From Calendula officinalis (taxonomy: Eukaryota; Streptophyta; Magnoliopsida; Asterales; Asteraceae), in assembly GCA_963853835.1 (NCBI GenBank), contig OY970822.1, positions 10,107,501-10,171,500 of the forward strand: a stretch of 64,000 bases of DNA. Reading direction: 5' to 3'. The notes under the pieces were generated by a model. It saw nothing but the letters and a program-made list of their open reading frames with translations. It searched no databases and had not been told where the DNA came from. How positions within the stretch are numbered: the first letter of the stretch is position 1; each line of letters starts with the position of its first letter. Below are positions 34,565 through 43,279 of the stretch, one piece after another. A program made the position numbers and the translations under genes.

Positions 34565-34653
34565 TTTCGATTAAACCTGCAAAACTACGAAAATAGCCTT
34601 CGAATCATAACATAACGGTTATTTTCATGGGGGTTAGTTTGGTAATTGTGTTT

Positions 34654-34930
34654 ATGAAGGACCAGTAGTAAATAAGATATCAGTAGTAAAACGTCAGTAG
34701 TATCTACTAACATCAGTAATGACTAAGGATTTTGACATCAGTAGTAATTATAGACATCAGTAGTAATCATTACCACACAAGACCAGTAGTATATGTGAAT
34801 ACCAGTAGTACTGACTTACCAGTAGTATCCGTGTAAACCTAAAATACACCAGTAGTAATGAACTATCAGTAGTATTTTGTGCATACACTTTCACACCAGT
34901 AGTACAGCAATACCAGTAGTAAAACACTTA
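34654..34930 (-). repeat. CAGTAGTA array between pol and ORF3
   Basis: About twelve exact CAGTAGTA motifs (TACTACTG on the element's sense strand), mostly preceded by AT or AC, spaced 15-30 bp in non-coding sequence. A matching array occurs at 60350-60610 in the second element. Confidence 0.9.
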
Positions 34931-34979
34931 AAAAAAATATTTTATAACACTAAATTTACACATGATTTTAAGAGAGATT

Positions 34980-37900
34980 TTAAGTTATTAAAATCATTCC
35001 AATACTGCTAACCAAGAAGTTGAATCTTCCTACATCAAATGCTTTTGTAAAAAGATCAGCTAATTGATCATCAGTATGGATTTTAACTACTTTGATTAAT
35101 TTCTTTTCATTACAATCTCTTATAAAGTGAAATCTTATTTCAATGTGTTTAGTTTTTGAATGTTTTACTGGATTATTCACAATACTAATAGCACTTTGAT
35201 TATCAATAAAAATAGGAGTTTTAAGGATAGAGATACCAAAGTCTAGAAGCTGATTTTGAATCCATAGAACTTGAGCACAGCAAGCAGATGCAGCTACATA
35301 TTCTGCTTCAGCAGTAGATGTTGATACATTTGTTTGCTTCTTACATTGCCATGACACTAGTCTTGATCCAAAGAATTGACATCCACCAGTAGTGGACTTT
35401 CTATCTTGACATTCACCTCCATAGTCACTATCTGTATAGGCTATTAGTTCAAAGGGTGAGTCATGTGGATACCATAGACCTAGTGATGGTTTGCCTTTCA
35501 GGTATCTGAATATTCTTTTAACAGCCTGCAAGTGAAGTTCTTTGGGTCTTGCTTGATATCTTGCACACACACAAACACTATACATAATGTCAGGTCTTGA
35601 TGCAGTTAAGTACATCAAAGATCCTATCATTGATCTATATAAGTGTTCATCTACATCCTCCCCCTCAACATCAGGATGTAGGTGTTTGTGTGTTTCCATT
35701 GGTGTACTAGCACTTTTACTGTCTTTCAAGTCAAACTTTTCCAAGATGTCTTTGACATATTTTGATTGATTTATCAAAATACCATCAGTTCTTTGACTGA
35801 CTTGGAGTCCAAGGAAGAAGTTCATTGGACCCATGGAGCTCATCTTGAATTTAATCTGCATCAGCTCTTCAAATTCTTTGCACAATGTATCATTGGTTGA
35901 ACCAAAGATGATATCATCTACATAGATTTGTACCAATAGGATATCATCTTTAACTTTCTTTGTGAATAGAGTTTTATCAATGGCTCCTCTTTTGAAATTG
36001 TTCTTTAATAAGTATGATGATAGTGTGTCATACCATGCTCTTGGTGCCTGATGTAGGCCATATAGAGCTTTATCCAATTTAAACACATAATCACCATGTT
36101 TTGGATCTTCAAATCCTGGAGGTTGGCAAACATAAACTTCTTCTTCAATCTTCCCATACAGGAAAGCACTCTTCACATCCATTTGATAGACTTTAAACCT
36201 TTTGAATGAAGCATATGCTAGGAATATTCTTATTGCTTCAATTCTGGCAACAGGAGCATATACTTCATCATAGTCTATACCTTCTTCTTGAGTGTATCCT
36301 TGGGCTACAAGTCTGGCTTTATTCTTGATCACTATCCCTCTTTCATCTTTCTTGTTTCTAAAGATCCATCTTGTTCCAATGGCTCTTTTTCCTTTGGGTA
36401 GAGGTACAAGTGTCCAAACAGCTTGTAACTTGAATTGAAGGAGTTCTTCTTGCATTGCCTCAATCCAGTTTGAGTCCTTCATTGCTTGTTGGATCTTCTT
36501 TGGTTCATCCTGAGACAGAAAGCATTCATACATACATTCATTAGCAATTAAACTAATGTTACACATATTTGCAGTTAAGCTTTTATTTAATTTGCTTCTT
36601 GTTTGAAGTGGTGAGTTAACATCACTTAGAACAAGGTCTAATGGATGGTTCTTTTGAGTCCTTGTTGTTGTAGTTTTATCAACCACTAGTTGATTTTCAA
36701 GGTTGGACTCATTTGCCTCAGGTAGTTGTTCTTCTTGAGATCCTTCATTGTCATTAGTATTTGGTTCATCATTATCTTGGTCAGAGTTACTACTGCTATC
36801 ATCTTCATTGAGATCAGTAGTATTGAAGTTGTTACTGGTATCAGTAGTATCTTGAGAATCTAGGTTATAGTTGGGACCAGTAGTATTTTCAGTACTATTA
36901 CTGGTACCAGTAGTAATGGAATTACTACTGACCTCATTCTCAGAGTTACTACTGCTTTCAATATTTGAGTTATTACTGACATCAGTATTAACTATGGGAG
37001 CAGTATCAACAACTATGTATCTCATCTTTTCTTGACCAGTATAAACAGATGATGTTCCTTCTTTTTGATTAAGACAATTTGAATTACCTGCATTGAAATT
37101 CATATTAGAATTAAAAGATTTGGTTAGATTGTCTATGTCAAATAGCCAATCTGGACCATTTCCTTGTTCATTAGGTACATTTTCATTAAAGGATACATTG
37201 ATGCTTTCTTCAATTATCCTTAGTCTTTTGTTGAATACTCTGTATGATTTACTTTGAGTAGAGTATCCCACAAATATTCCATCATCAGCTTTGCAGTCAA
37301 ACTTACCAATTTGTTCTCTTGTAATCAGAATAGTACAAGGACAACCAAATGATTTTAAGAAACTTATAGAAGGTTTTCTTTTATTAAAAAGTTCATATGG
37401 TGTTTTAAAATGTGGCTTCACTATTAATACTCTGTTCTGAACATAACAAGCAGTATTAACAGCTTCTGCCCAAAAAGTGATTGGTAATTTTGAGTCTGCT
37501 AGCATTGATCTTGCTGCTTCAATGATGGTTCTATTCCTTCTTTCAGCTACACCATTTTGTTGTGGAGTTCTAGGTGAGCTGTATTGTCTGTCAATACCTT
37601 TAAGAACACAAAAGTTAATTAAGTTAGCATTTTTAAATTCTGTGCCATTATCACATCTTATTGCTTTCACTTTTTGATCAGATGTGTTTTCCAATTTGAC
37701 AATTAAGTTCTTTATGAGTTCACTTGTTTCATCCTTTGTCCTGAGAAAGAAAACCCATGTATATCTGGAAAAGTCATCAGTAATAACAAGACAATATTGT
37801 TTCTTTCCAATACTCATTACATTTGTAGGTCCAAAAAGGTCCATATGTAAGAGCTGTAAAGGAACAGAAATAGAGTTCACAGTTTTGGACTTATGAGAAG

Positions 37901-38492
37901 TCTTGTGTTGTTTACCTTTTAGGCATGCAACACAGTGATGATCACACATGAATTGTTTTTGAGGAAGTCCAATGACCAGATTTCTTTTTACTAAATTGTT
38001 CATGTTTTTAAAATTTGTGTGACACATCCTTCTATGCCAAAGTTCTGATTCAGTGGTGTTTGCCTTAGATATAAAACAGTTGACCTCATTTGTAGAAATG
38101 AGTTCTCCCCCTATATCCAGGCAATACACATTGTTTCTCCTTGGAGTTCTTAAAACAACATATTTTTCATCTAAAATAAACTCAGGAGAAAGAATGATGC
38201 ACTCAATGTCTGTGAACAGAATCTTGTTCTTTTTATCACAAACTTGAGACACACTGACAAGATTGTATTTTAGTTCAGCTACATAAAATACATTATCAAA
38301 GGTAATTTTTCCATTAGTAACAGTACCTTTACCTGTAATCTTACCTCCCTGGGGATTCTCACCAAATGCTACATATCCTCCATCAAATAACTTGAAATCT
38401 TTAAGAATTTGCAGATTTCCAGTCATGTGCCTTGAGCATCCACTATCAATATGCCATGTTCTTCCTTCTTCTGGGATCTGAATGCTCTGCAC
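34980..38492 (-). CDS. SIRE-like pol polyprotein (intact)
   Basis: About 1170 aa in one frame with no ATG at its start; the frame opens just after the gag stop. Order: protease (HIDSGCSRHMTG), integrase (WHRRMCHTNF...CVACLKGKQ zinc site, DLFGPTNV, RCDNGTEF, PQQNGVAERRNR for the D,D,E core), a variable S/N/T-rich linker with TTG repeats, RT (GTRWIFRNKKDERG, KARLVAQGYTQEEGIDY, catalytic YVDDIIFGS) and RNase H (AYTDSDYGG, STTGGCQFF, TAEAEYVAAS, ending DLFTKAFDVGR). These enzymes process the polyprotein, copy the RNA and integrate the cDNA. How translation passes from gag to pol is unclear: the frames differ and a splice-acceptor-like CACTTGTGCAG sits at the junction. The 3' half is almost identical to 59073-60285. 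Confidence 0.92.
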   Translation of the reverse strand: MQSIQIPEEGRTWHIDSGCSRHMTGNLQILKDFKLFDGGYVAFGENPQGGKITGKGTVTNGKITFDNVFYVAELKYNLVSVSQVCDKKNKILFTDIECIILSPEFILDEKYVVLRTPRRNNVYCLDIGGELISTNEVNCFISKANTTESELWHRRMCHTNFKNMNNLVKRNLVIGLPQKQFMCDHHCVACLKGKQHKTSHKSKTVNSISVPLQLLHMDLFGPTNVMSIGKKQYCLVITDDFSRYTWVFFLRTKDETSELIKNLIVKLENTSDQKVKAIRCDNGTEFKNANLINFCVLKGIDRQYSSPRTPQQNGVAERRNRTIIEAARSMLADSKLPITFWAEAVNTACYVQNRVLIVKPHFKTPYELFNKRKPSISFLKSFGCPCTILITREQIGKFDCKADDGIFVGYSTQSKSYRVFNKRLRIIEESINVSFNENVPNEQGNGPDWLFDIDNLTKSFNSNMNFNAGNSNCLNQKEGTSSVYTGQEKMRYIVVDTAPIVNTDVSNNSNIESSSNSENEVSSNSITTGTSNSTENTTGPNYNLDSQDTTDTSNNFNTTDLNEDDSSSNSDQDNDEPNTNDNEGSQEEQLPEANESNLENQLVVDKTTTTRTQKNHPLDLVLSDVNSPLQTRSKLNKSLTANMCNISLIANECMYECFLSQDEPKKIQQAMKDSNWIEAMQEELLQFKLQAVWTLVPLPKGKRAIGTRWIFRNKKDERGIVIKNKARLVAQGYTQEEGIDYDEVYAPVARIEAIRIFLAYASFKRFKVYQMDVKSAFLYGKIEEEVYVCQPPGFEDPKHGDYVFKLDKALYGLHQAPRAWYDTLSSYLLKNNFKRGAIDKTLFTKKVKDDILLVQIYVDDIIFGSTNDTLCKEFEELMQIKFKMSSMGPMNFFLGLQVSQRTDGILINQSKYVKDILEKFDLKDSKSASTPMETHKHLHPDVEGEDVDEHLYRSMIGSLMYLTASRPDIMYSVCVCARYQARPKELHLQAVKRIFRYLKGKPSLGLWYPHDSPFELIAYTDSDYGGECQDRKSTTGGCQFFGSRLVSWQCKKQTNVSTSTAEAEYVAASACCAQVLWIQNQLLDFGISILKTPIFIDNQSAISIVNNPVKHSKTKHIEIRFHFIRDCNEKKLIKVVKIHTDDQLADLFTKAFDVGRFNFLVSSIGMILIT

Positions 38493-38506
38493 AAGTGAGT
38501 AAAGGA

Positions 38507-41074
38507 TTAGTTAAGTTTGGGAACCCAAGCTTTATATGTCTTGGGTTCATCCTTTGAGAAATGAGCTTTTGAGGATTTAACTTTAAAGACTTTTGGTACC
38601 CATACTTGTTTATTACTGGTATTTTGTTTTACTACTGTCCTTTTGTAATTATTACTGGTGTAAGAATTTCCTACTGATCTTGGTTTATACCCATTGTTTT
38701 TAGCTTTTGAATACTTTACTACTGATGGACCAGTAGTATTTGGGTACTTACCATGTTTAGAATGACCAGTAGTGTTTTTAGAGTTAACACCAGTAGTGTT
38801 TTTGAAATTTGTTTTGGGAGCAGTAGTATTTTTGAAATTAGGGTTATTACCAGTAGTATTCTTGTACTGGTACCATACAGCATTATAATTAGGGTTAACA
38901 CCAGTAGTAAATTTGTTAGAGTTTCTACTGGTGTTGGAAAATTTAAAATATTGTTTATTTTGATTGGATTTTCCATTATTCTTGAAGTAATTGCTGTACT
39001 TAGGGCTTCCAGCTCTTCTGTTTTGAACAAACCTTGGTTTACTTCTTCCAAATCTTGGATCTTCAACAATTGGATTTTTAATTTTATTTACTACTGAATG
39101 ACCAGTAGTAACTTTTAACTTTTGAGTTTTAGCATTTTCTTTAAGAACTTTAAATTCTTTTAACTCTTTGCAGTTTATTGGATTGTAGTGACAATCCTTT
39201 GCTAAATGGTTCATTTTATTGCATATAACACATCTTAGTTTCTTATTTTTAGCACCTTCAGGTATTCTTTGGTCTAAGAGTTGTGTTTTATTTCTTTCAT
39301 TCCCCCTTGTTAAAATTTTTGGTACATTATCTGCATTATATTTGGGAGATTCATTTGGACTTTGAGCTGTGTGAAAACTTGTATCAATTGATTTTGGTGA
39401 TTCACTTTGAGATATAGTAAATTCAATTGATTGTTCATCATCAGAAGAATTATTTGATTCAGATGTTTCATTAGATGATTCAGTTTGATTTTCAGTTTTT
39501 AATTCATTAATGATTCTTTCTGAACTGTTTTTAAGAGGTGGAATGATTTTATATGGAGGTGGTACAGCATGATATCCCACCCCATGAACAACCTTTTCTG
39601 TAGTTTGATTATTAGTTAATTCATCAAGAATTTTAGTGCTTCTTTCAAACTTTTTAATTGTTAATTTATTTTGTTCAATTTTAAGCTGACATTCTTCTAT
39701 TTTACTTGTTAGTTCTTTATTTTTTGTTTCATAAAACTCTTTCTCATCCACAGCTTGAAGCAATTCTTCCTTGATCCGTTGATCAATCATCTTGTACACC
39801 TTTATTTGATGTTCTTGATCAGCAATCACCCCATCAAACTCATGATTTCTTCTGATTGCTTTTGCTAAATCTTCATTTAATTTATTGTTTTCTTTTTCTA
39901 GATTTTTAATAATTTTAGCACATTCAGGAGCACAAGGTTTAGATTTTACCTCAGTTTTGTTGTCAGTAAAGGCCATGAGAGCTTGATTTTGAGCATGCTC
40001 TTCTGCTTGGAAGCTCCAGTCATATCCTTGTCCTTGTTGAGACACAAGAGCAGTTGATTTTGATCTTTTGTCTGGTTGAGGACATTCTTTTGCAAAGTGA
40101 CCAAGGTTGTTACAGTTGTAACACTTGACCTTAGTTTTGTCAAATCCTGCTTTGTCACCTTTGTTGAAATTGAGGCTTGTCCTTCCAGTTCTTTTTAGGA
40201 ATCTTTTGGTCCTTAGGCTTAGCATAGCCATCTGCCATTTAAGATCCATCTCCTCAAGATCATCTGGATTCAGTTGTTCCAAGTCATCACTAATCAATGC
40301 AGTATGCACATGACTAGTGAAGAAGGATTCTCTTGCAGTATCCTCAGAATCTGCAGCCTTTCCTGCGGAGGTTTCTTGTCCTTGACCTGTACTGGATACA
40401 AAAGCAGCATTGTTAGAAGAAATAGAAGGGTTTTTGTGATTTACCTCAGTTTCAAACACTCTGAGATCATTATAGAGTTCATCTAACTCCTTTTCTTCTA
40501 AAGCATCTCTTTGTCTGTACACCACTGTGTACATGGCCCATTCTTCACTAAGAGACCTTAGAAACTTCATGTTGACATCCTCTTGATCCATCTTTACACC
40601 AACTTGGTTGAGTTCACCAATTAGTTTGTTGAATCTGTCAAACACTTGAGTGAGTGTTTCATTTGGCTTTCCTTTGAAATTTTCAAAGTCTTGTTTGAGA
40701 ACAGACTTCATATTCCTCTTGGTGCTCTTTGTCCCAACGAATCTCTTCTCCAGTGCTTCCCATAGTATTTTTGCATCATCATATTCAACAAAGAGATGTT
40801 GATAATCATTAGGAATGGCCAGTAAGAGAGTGCTTAGAGTTTTGAGTTCGATGCCTTTATCTTTCTTTTCTTTCTCACATTTAAGTTTTTCTGCCTCAGT
40901 TGCAGAGCTGCTTGCTTGAAGTTGACCAGTTTTGTTTCCTTCACAAACGACTTCCCACATGGAATAATCTGTAATAAGCATGTATTGCTTAATACGATTC
41001 TTCCACATCCCAAAGTTATTGGGTGTGAGTATAGGAATTTTGTTGGCCTGAGTGCTTTCATTATTATCAGTCAT
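38507..41074 (-). CDS. SIRE-like gag (intact)
   Basis: 855 aa from the ATG at 41074 (MTDNNESTQ). Gag builds the cytoplasmic particle and binds RNA. The N-terminal third shows the copia gag pattern (PNNFGMWKNRIKQYML, LWEALEKRFVG, FDRFNKLIGEL). Two CCHC zinc knuckles follow, CYNCNNLGHFAKEC and CVICNKMNHLAKDC, separated by a long coiled-coil-like, E/K-rich region with TENTTG-like blocks. The C-terminal 150 residues are N/S/K-rich with repeated NTTG units; these are encoded by the TACTACTG-type motif. It ends KAWVPKLN with TAA at 38509-38507. Pol starts about 15 bp downstream in a different frame. The gene is unusually large for a copia gag, as expected for SIRE types. Confidence 0.9.
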   Translation of the reverse strand: MTDNNESTQANKIPILTPNNFGMWKNRIKQYMLITDYSMWEVVCEGNKTGQLQASSSATEAEKLKCEKEKKDKGIELKTLSTLLLAIPNDYQHLFVEYDDAKILWEALEKRFVGTKSTKRNMKSVLKQDFENFKGKPNETLTQVFDRFNKLIGELNQVGVKMDQEDVNMKFLRSLSEEWAMYTVVYRQRDALEEKELDELYNDLRVFETEVNHKNPSISSNNAAFVSSTGQGQETSAGKAADSEDTARESFFTSHVHTALISDDLEQLNPDDLEEMDLKWQMAMLSLRTKRFLKRTGRTSLNFNKGDKAGFDKTKVKCYNCNNLGHFAKECPQPDKRSKSTALVSQQGQGYDWSFQAEEHAQNQALMAFTDNKTEVKSKPCAPECAKIIKNLEKENNKLNEDLAKAIRRNHEFDGVIADQEHQIKVYKMIDQRIKEELLQAVDEKEFYETKNKELTSKIEECQLKIEQNKLTIKKFERSTKILDELTNNQTTEKVVHGVGYHAVPPPYKIIPPLKNSSERIINELKTENQTESSNETSESNNSSDDEQSIEFTISQSESPKSIDTSFHTAQSPNESPKYNADNVPKILTRGNERNKTQLLDQRIPEGAKNKKLRCVICNKMNHLAKDCHYNPINCKELKEFKVLKENAKTQKLKVTTGHSVVNKIKNPIVEDPRFGRSKPRFVQNRRAGSPKYSNYFKNNGKSNQNKQYFKFSNTSRNSNKFTTGVNPNYNAVWYQYKNTTGNNPNFKNTTAPKTNFKNTTGVNSKNTTGHSKHGKYPNTTGPSVVKYSKAKNNGYKPRSVGNSYTSNNYKRTVVKQNTSNKQVWVPKVFKVKSSKAHFSKDEPKTYKAWVPKLN

Positions 41075-41148
41075 GATTAATAATGTGTGTGTTTTAAAGA
41101 TTAAAACTTTTTGTTGTTCTTAACAAATAGTAGATCTAGAACCAATAC

Positions 41149-41160
41149 GCTCTGATACCA
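41149..41160 (-). promoter_or_regulatory. Primer-binding site, initiator tRNA-Met
   Basis: TGGTATCAGAGC on the minus strand, two bases inside the 5' LTR, is the standard initiator tRNA-Met complement of plant copia elements. Confidence 0.9.
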
Positions 41161-41162
41161 CT

Positions 41163-41781
41163 TGTCAGGATCGATTAACTATAGACAAGTTAATAAACAC
41201 CTTAGATCTAATTGATAATAGAAGTTGCAGCGGATCAACACTATATCAATGTATTAAGAACTATGAACTGTAAGAATAATATGTAAGAATATTAAGAACA
41301 CAGATTCACAAAAAGCTTCAATGTATATTATCAAGTTAACAATACACACGTACGTTTACAATTCGTAAGGAACTATATATAATAGTCCTTGAAGCTAAAC
41401 TATTTACCCTAGTTATTCTAGGATACGATTTACATCTAATTATAAACGATATACATTGATTTACATTCTATAACTATCTCTGCGAAGATCTCGGACTTGA
41501 TATGTTCCATAAACGCGTATCAGTAGTAAAACCAATCACCAGTAGTAAATAAGTAACATCAGTAGTAAACTTGGTGATCAGTAGTAAGTCCATAATCATC
41601 GTCAGTAGTAACTACAATGATCAGTAGTATCTTCAATCTTTGTATGATCAGTAGTAACTAAGTTATAGATAACACCAGCATCAACTTCATCAGTAGTAAA
41701 TGTTTCTGCCCCATCAGTAATAAACATAATTATCACTAACTGCAGCATCAGTACTAAGTTGATCTGTGATTTGCTCTAACA
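41163..41781 (-). repeat. 5' LTR of the SIRE-like element
   Basis: 619 bp; no difference from the partner LTR was noticed. Contains the same eight CAGTAGTA motifs. Confidence 0.95.
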
Positions 41782-41786
41782 GATAA

Positions 41787-42260
41787 TTATACATATAGCA
41801 TTTCATGTCTGCAAATATTTTGACGGCTAGTCGTAGACGGGTATAGATAGCTTCATCCTACATCAATGCATACAAGATGAAGCTACCTCAAGCAGAAAAA
41901 ATTTTAGTAGTATTACACTGCAAGTTTAGCGTAATACTGCAATTCATTGTAAAAAAATGTACAAAATTGTAGCCTTGTGCAAAGAGACTATCGTGACAAA
42001 AAGTTGCATGGAAGTTTTTGGCCTCAAGAAGAGAAGAATCCAAGTTTCTAAAAATTTGAAGACTAATTAACCTCACTTCAAAAGATATCAAAATTCATCT
42101 ATAATGAAATTAAGTGTATTGTTCAAAGGATTGATTTACTATTTAATAGTTCAAAGAACGATACACATATCATATTTCTTACTTTCTCGTATATCTTATA
42201 GATTGTGGATCAATTTCAACGAAAACTTTTACTTTCTCGTACTACATTTAGCTTAATTAA
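41787..42260. other. Intergenic, nothing recognised
   Basis: AT-rich host sequence after the SIRE target duplication. No supported gene or repeat. Confidence 0.4.
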
Positions 42261-42262
42261 TA

Positions 42263-42526
42263 CTCCCTCCGTCCCTTAATAAAGTTCTCATTTTAATTGG
42301 GCACAAGTTTTTAGGAGTTAGTTAGTGGTGGGGTCTTGATAATAAATTTGATTAAAATATAAGGTTATTTTGGAGAGAGAAAGTGTTTTTTAAAGATAGT
42401 TAGTGGTGAAGTACATGGTAATAATATTATTTTATTGAGTGGGTCCCTCTAATTTGACAAATGAGAACTTTATTTTGGGACAAATATTTTGATAGAAATG
42501 AGAACTTTATTAAGGGATGGAGGGAG
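42263..42526. mobile_element. Mariner/Stowaway-type MITE (CTCCCTCCGTCCC)
   Basis: 264 bp, flanked by TA (42261-42262 and 42527-42528). Inverted ends CTCCCTCCGTCCCTTAATAA and TTATTAAGGGATGGAGGGAG match almost perfectly and extend about 30 bp through AAAGTTCTCATTT. The CTCCCTCCGTCCC end is the common plant Stowaway/mariner terminus. Confidence 0.88.
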
Positions 42527-42650
42527 TATTAATAAAAAAAGATATCCCTTTATAACAAACTCCTTATGGTGGCTGAAATTTATTCATTATAATTGACATG
42601 ACTGGTTCTGAATATTTCCAGATTATTTGCTAAATATTTACGTAAAGAAA

Positions 42651-42802
42651 ATATCGAGAATATCCACCCTCAAAGAATAAATTTGTTTCTTCTACTTCGA
42701 ATTCAATCTTGTGATTGACCTCAAAAATATCGAGAATATCCACCCTCAGAGAGTAAATTTGTTTCTTCTACTTCGAATTTAATCTTGTGATTGACCTCAA
42801 AA
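42651..42802. repeat. 76-bp tandem duplication
   Basis: Two adjacent copies (42651-42726 and 42727-42802) beginning ATATCGAGAATATCCACCCT and ending TTGTGATTGACCTCAAAA, with a few substitutions between them. Non-coding. Confidence 0.88.
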
Positions 42803-42838
42803 GTTTATGGCATCTTTTTAGTACCCACTTTTGTTTTA

Positions 42839-43035
42839 CTCCCTCCGTCCCATTTTAATTGTCCAGTATACTATTTTAGTTTGTCCCACAAAGAGTGTCA
42901 TTTTCTAAATTTCAACCAATCAAAAAACATTTAAGTGGGAAAGAGAAAATTTGATTGGTGACATTATATAATTAATGCACTTTTCTTAAACTGTGTGTTT
43001 TTTTGTAGTGGACACTTAAAGTGGGACGGAGGGAG
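42839..43035. mobile_element. Mariner/Stowaway-type MITE, second subfamily
   Basis: 197 bp with ends CTCCCTCCGTCCCATTTTAA and AAGTGGGACGGAGGGAG inside TA dinucleotides (42837-42838, 43036-43037). The interior differs from the 42263 element. Confidence 0.88.
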
Positions 43036-43279
43036 TACTAAAACTAAACCCACGGGCCACTTTTTAATGATAAATAGATTTTTTATGGCCTCCTCTGGGT
43101 CAGAGGCCGAGCTTTAATTGTGATATCACGACATATCCGTTGTCGTACCATTTTTGAACCTTTTCAGGCTTAAGTCAATTATGCCATTGTTTGAATCATG
43201 AATAAATGAATAGATACAAAACAAAGAATAAAGACATTCCCCACCGTTTTTATTTACTCTAATTATTAATATTAATAAA

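Larger units (their letters stand above)
30353..41781 (-). mobile_element. Ty1/copia SIRE-like retrotransposon, very young and apparently complete
   Basis: An 11.4-kb element on the minus strand. The 619-bp LTRs (30353-30971 and 41163-41781) look identical by eye, and the 5-bp duplication GATAA flanks it (30348-30352, 41782-41786). It has an initiator tRNA-Met primer site, intact gag (855 aa), intact pol (1170 aa) and an intact extra ORF of 1141 aa before the polypurine tract. Large gag, gag-pol order with integrase before RT, and a long extra 3' ORF define the SIRE/Maximus type. It is one of two related copies here; the other starts at 59073 and is decayed. Confidence 0.95.
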
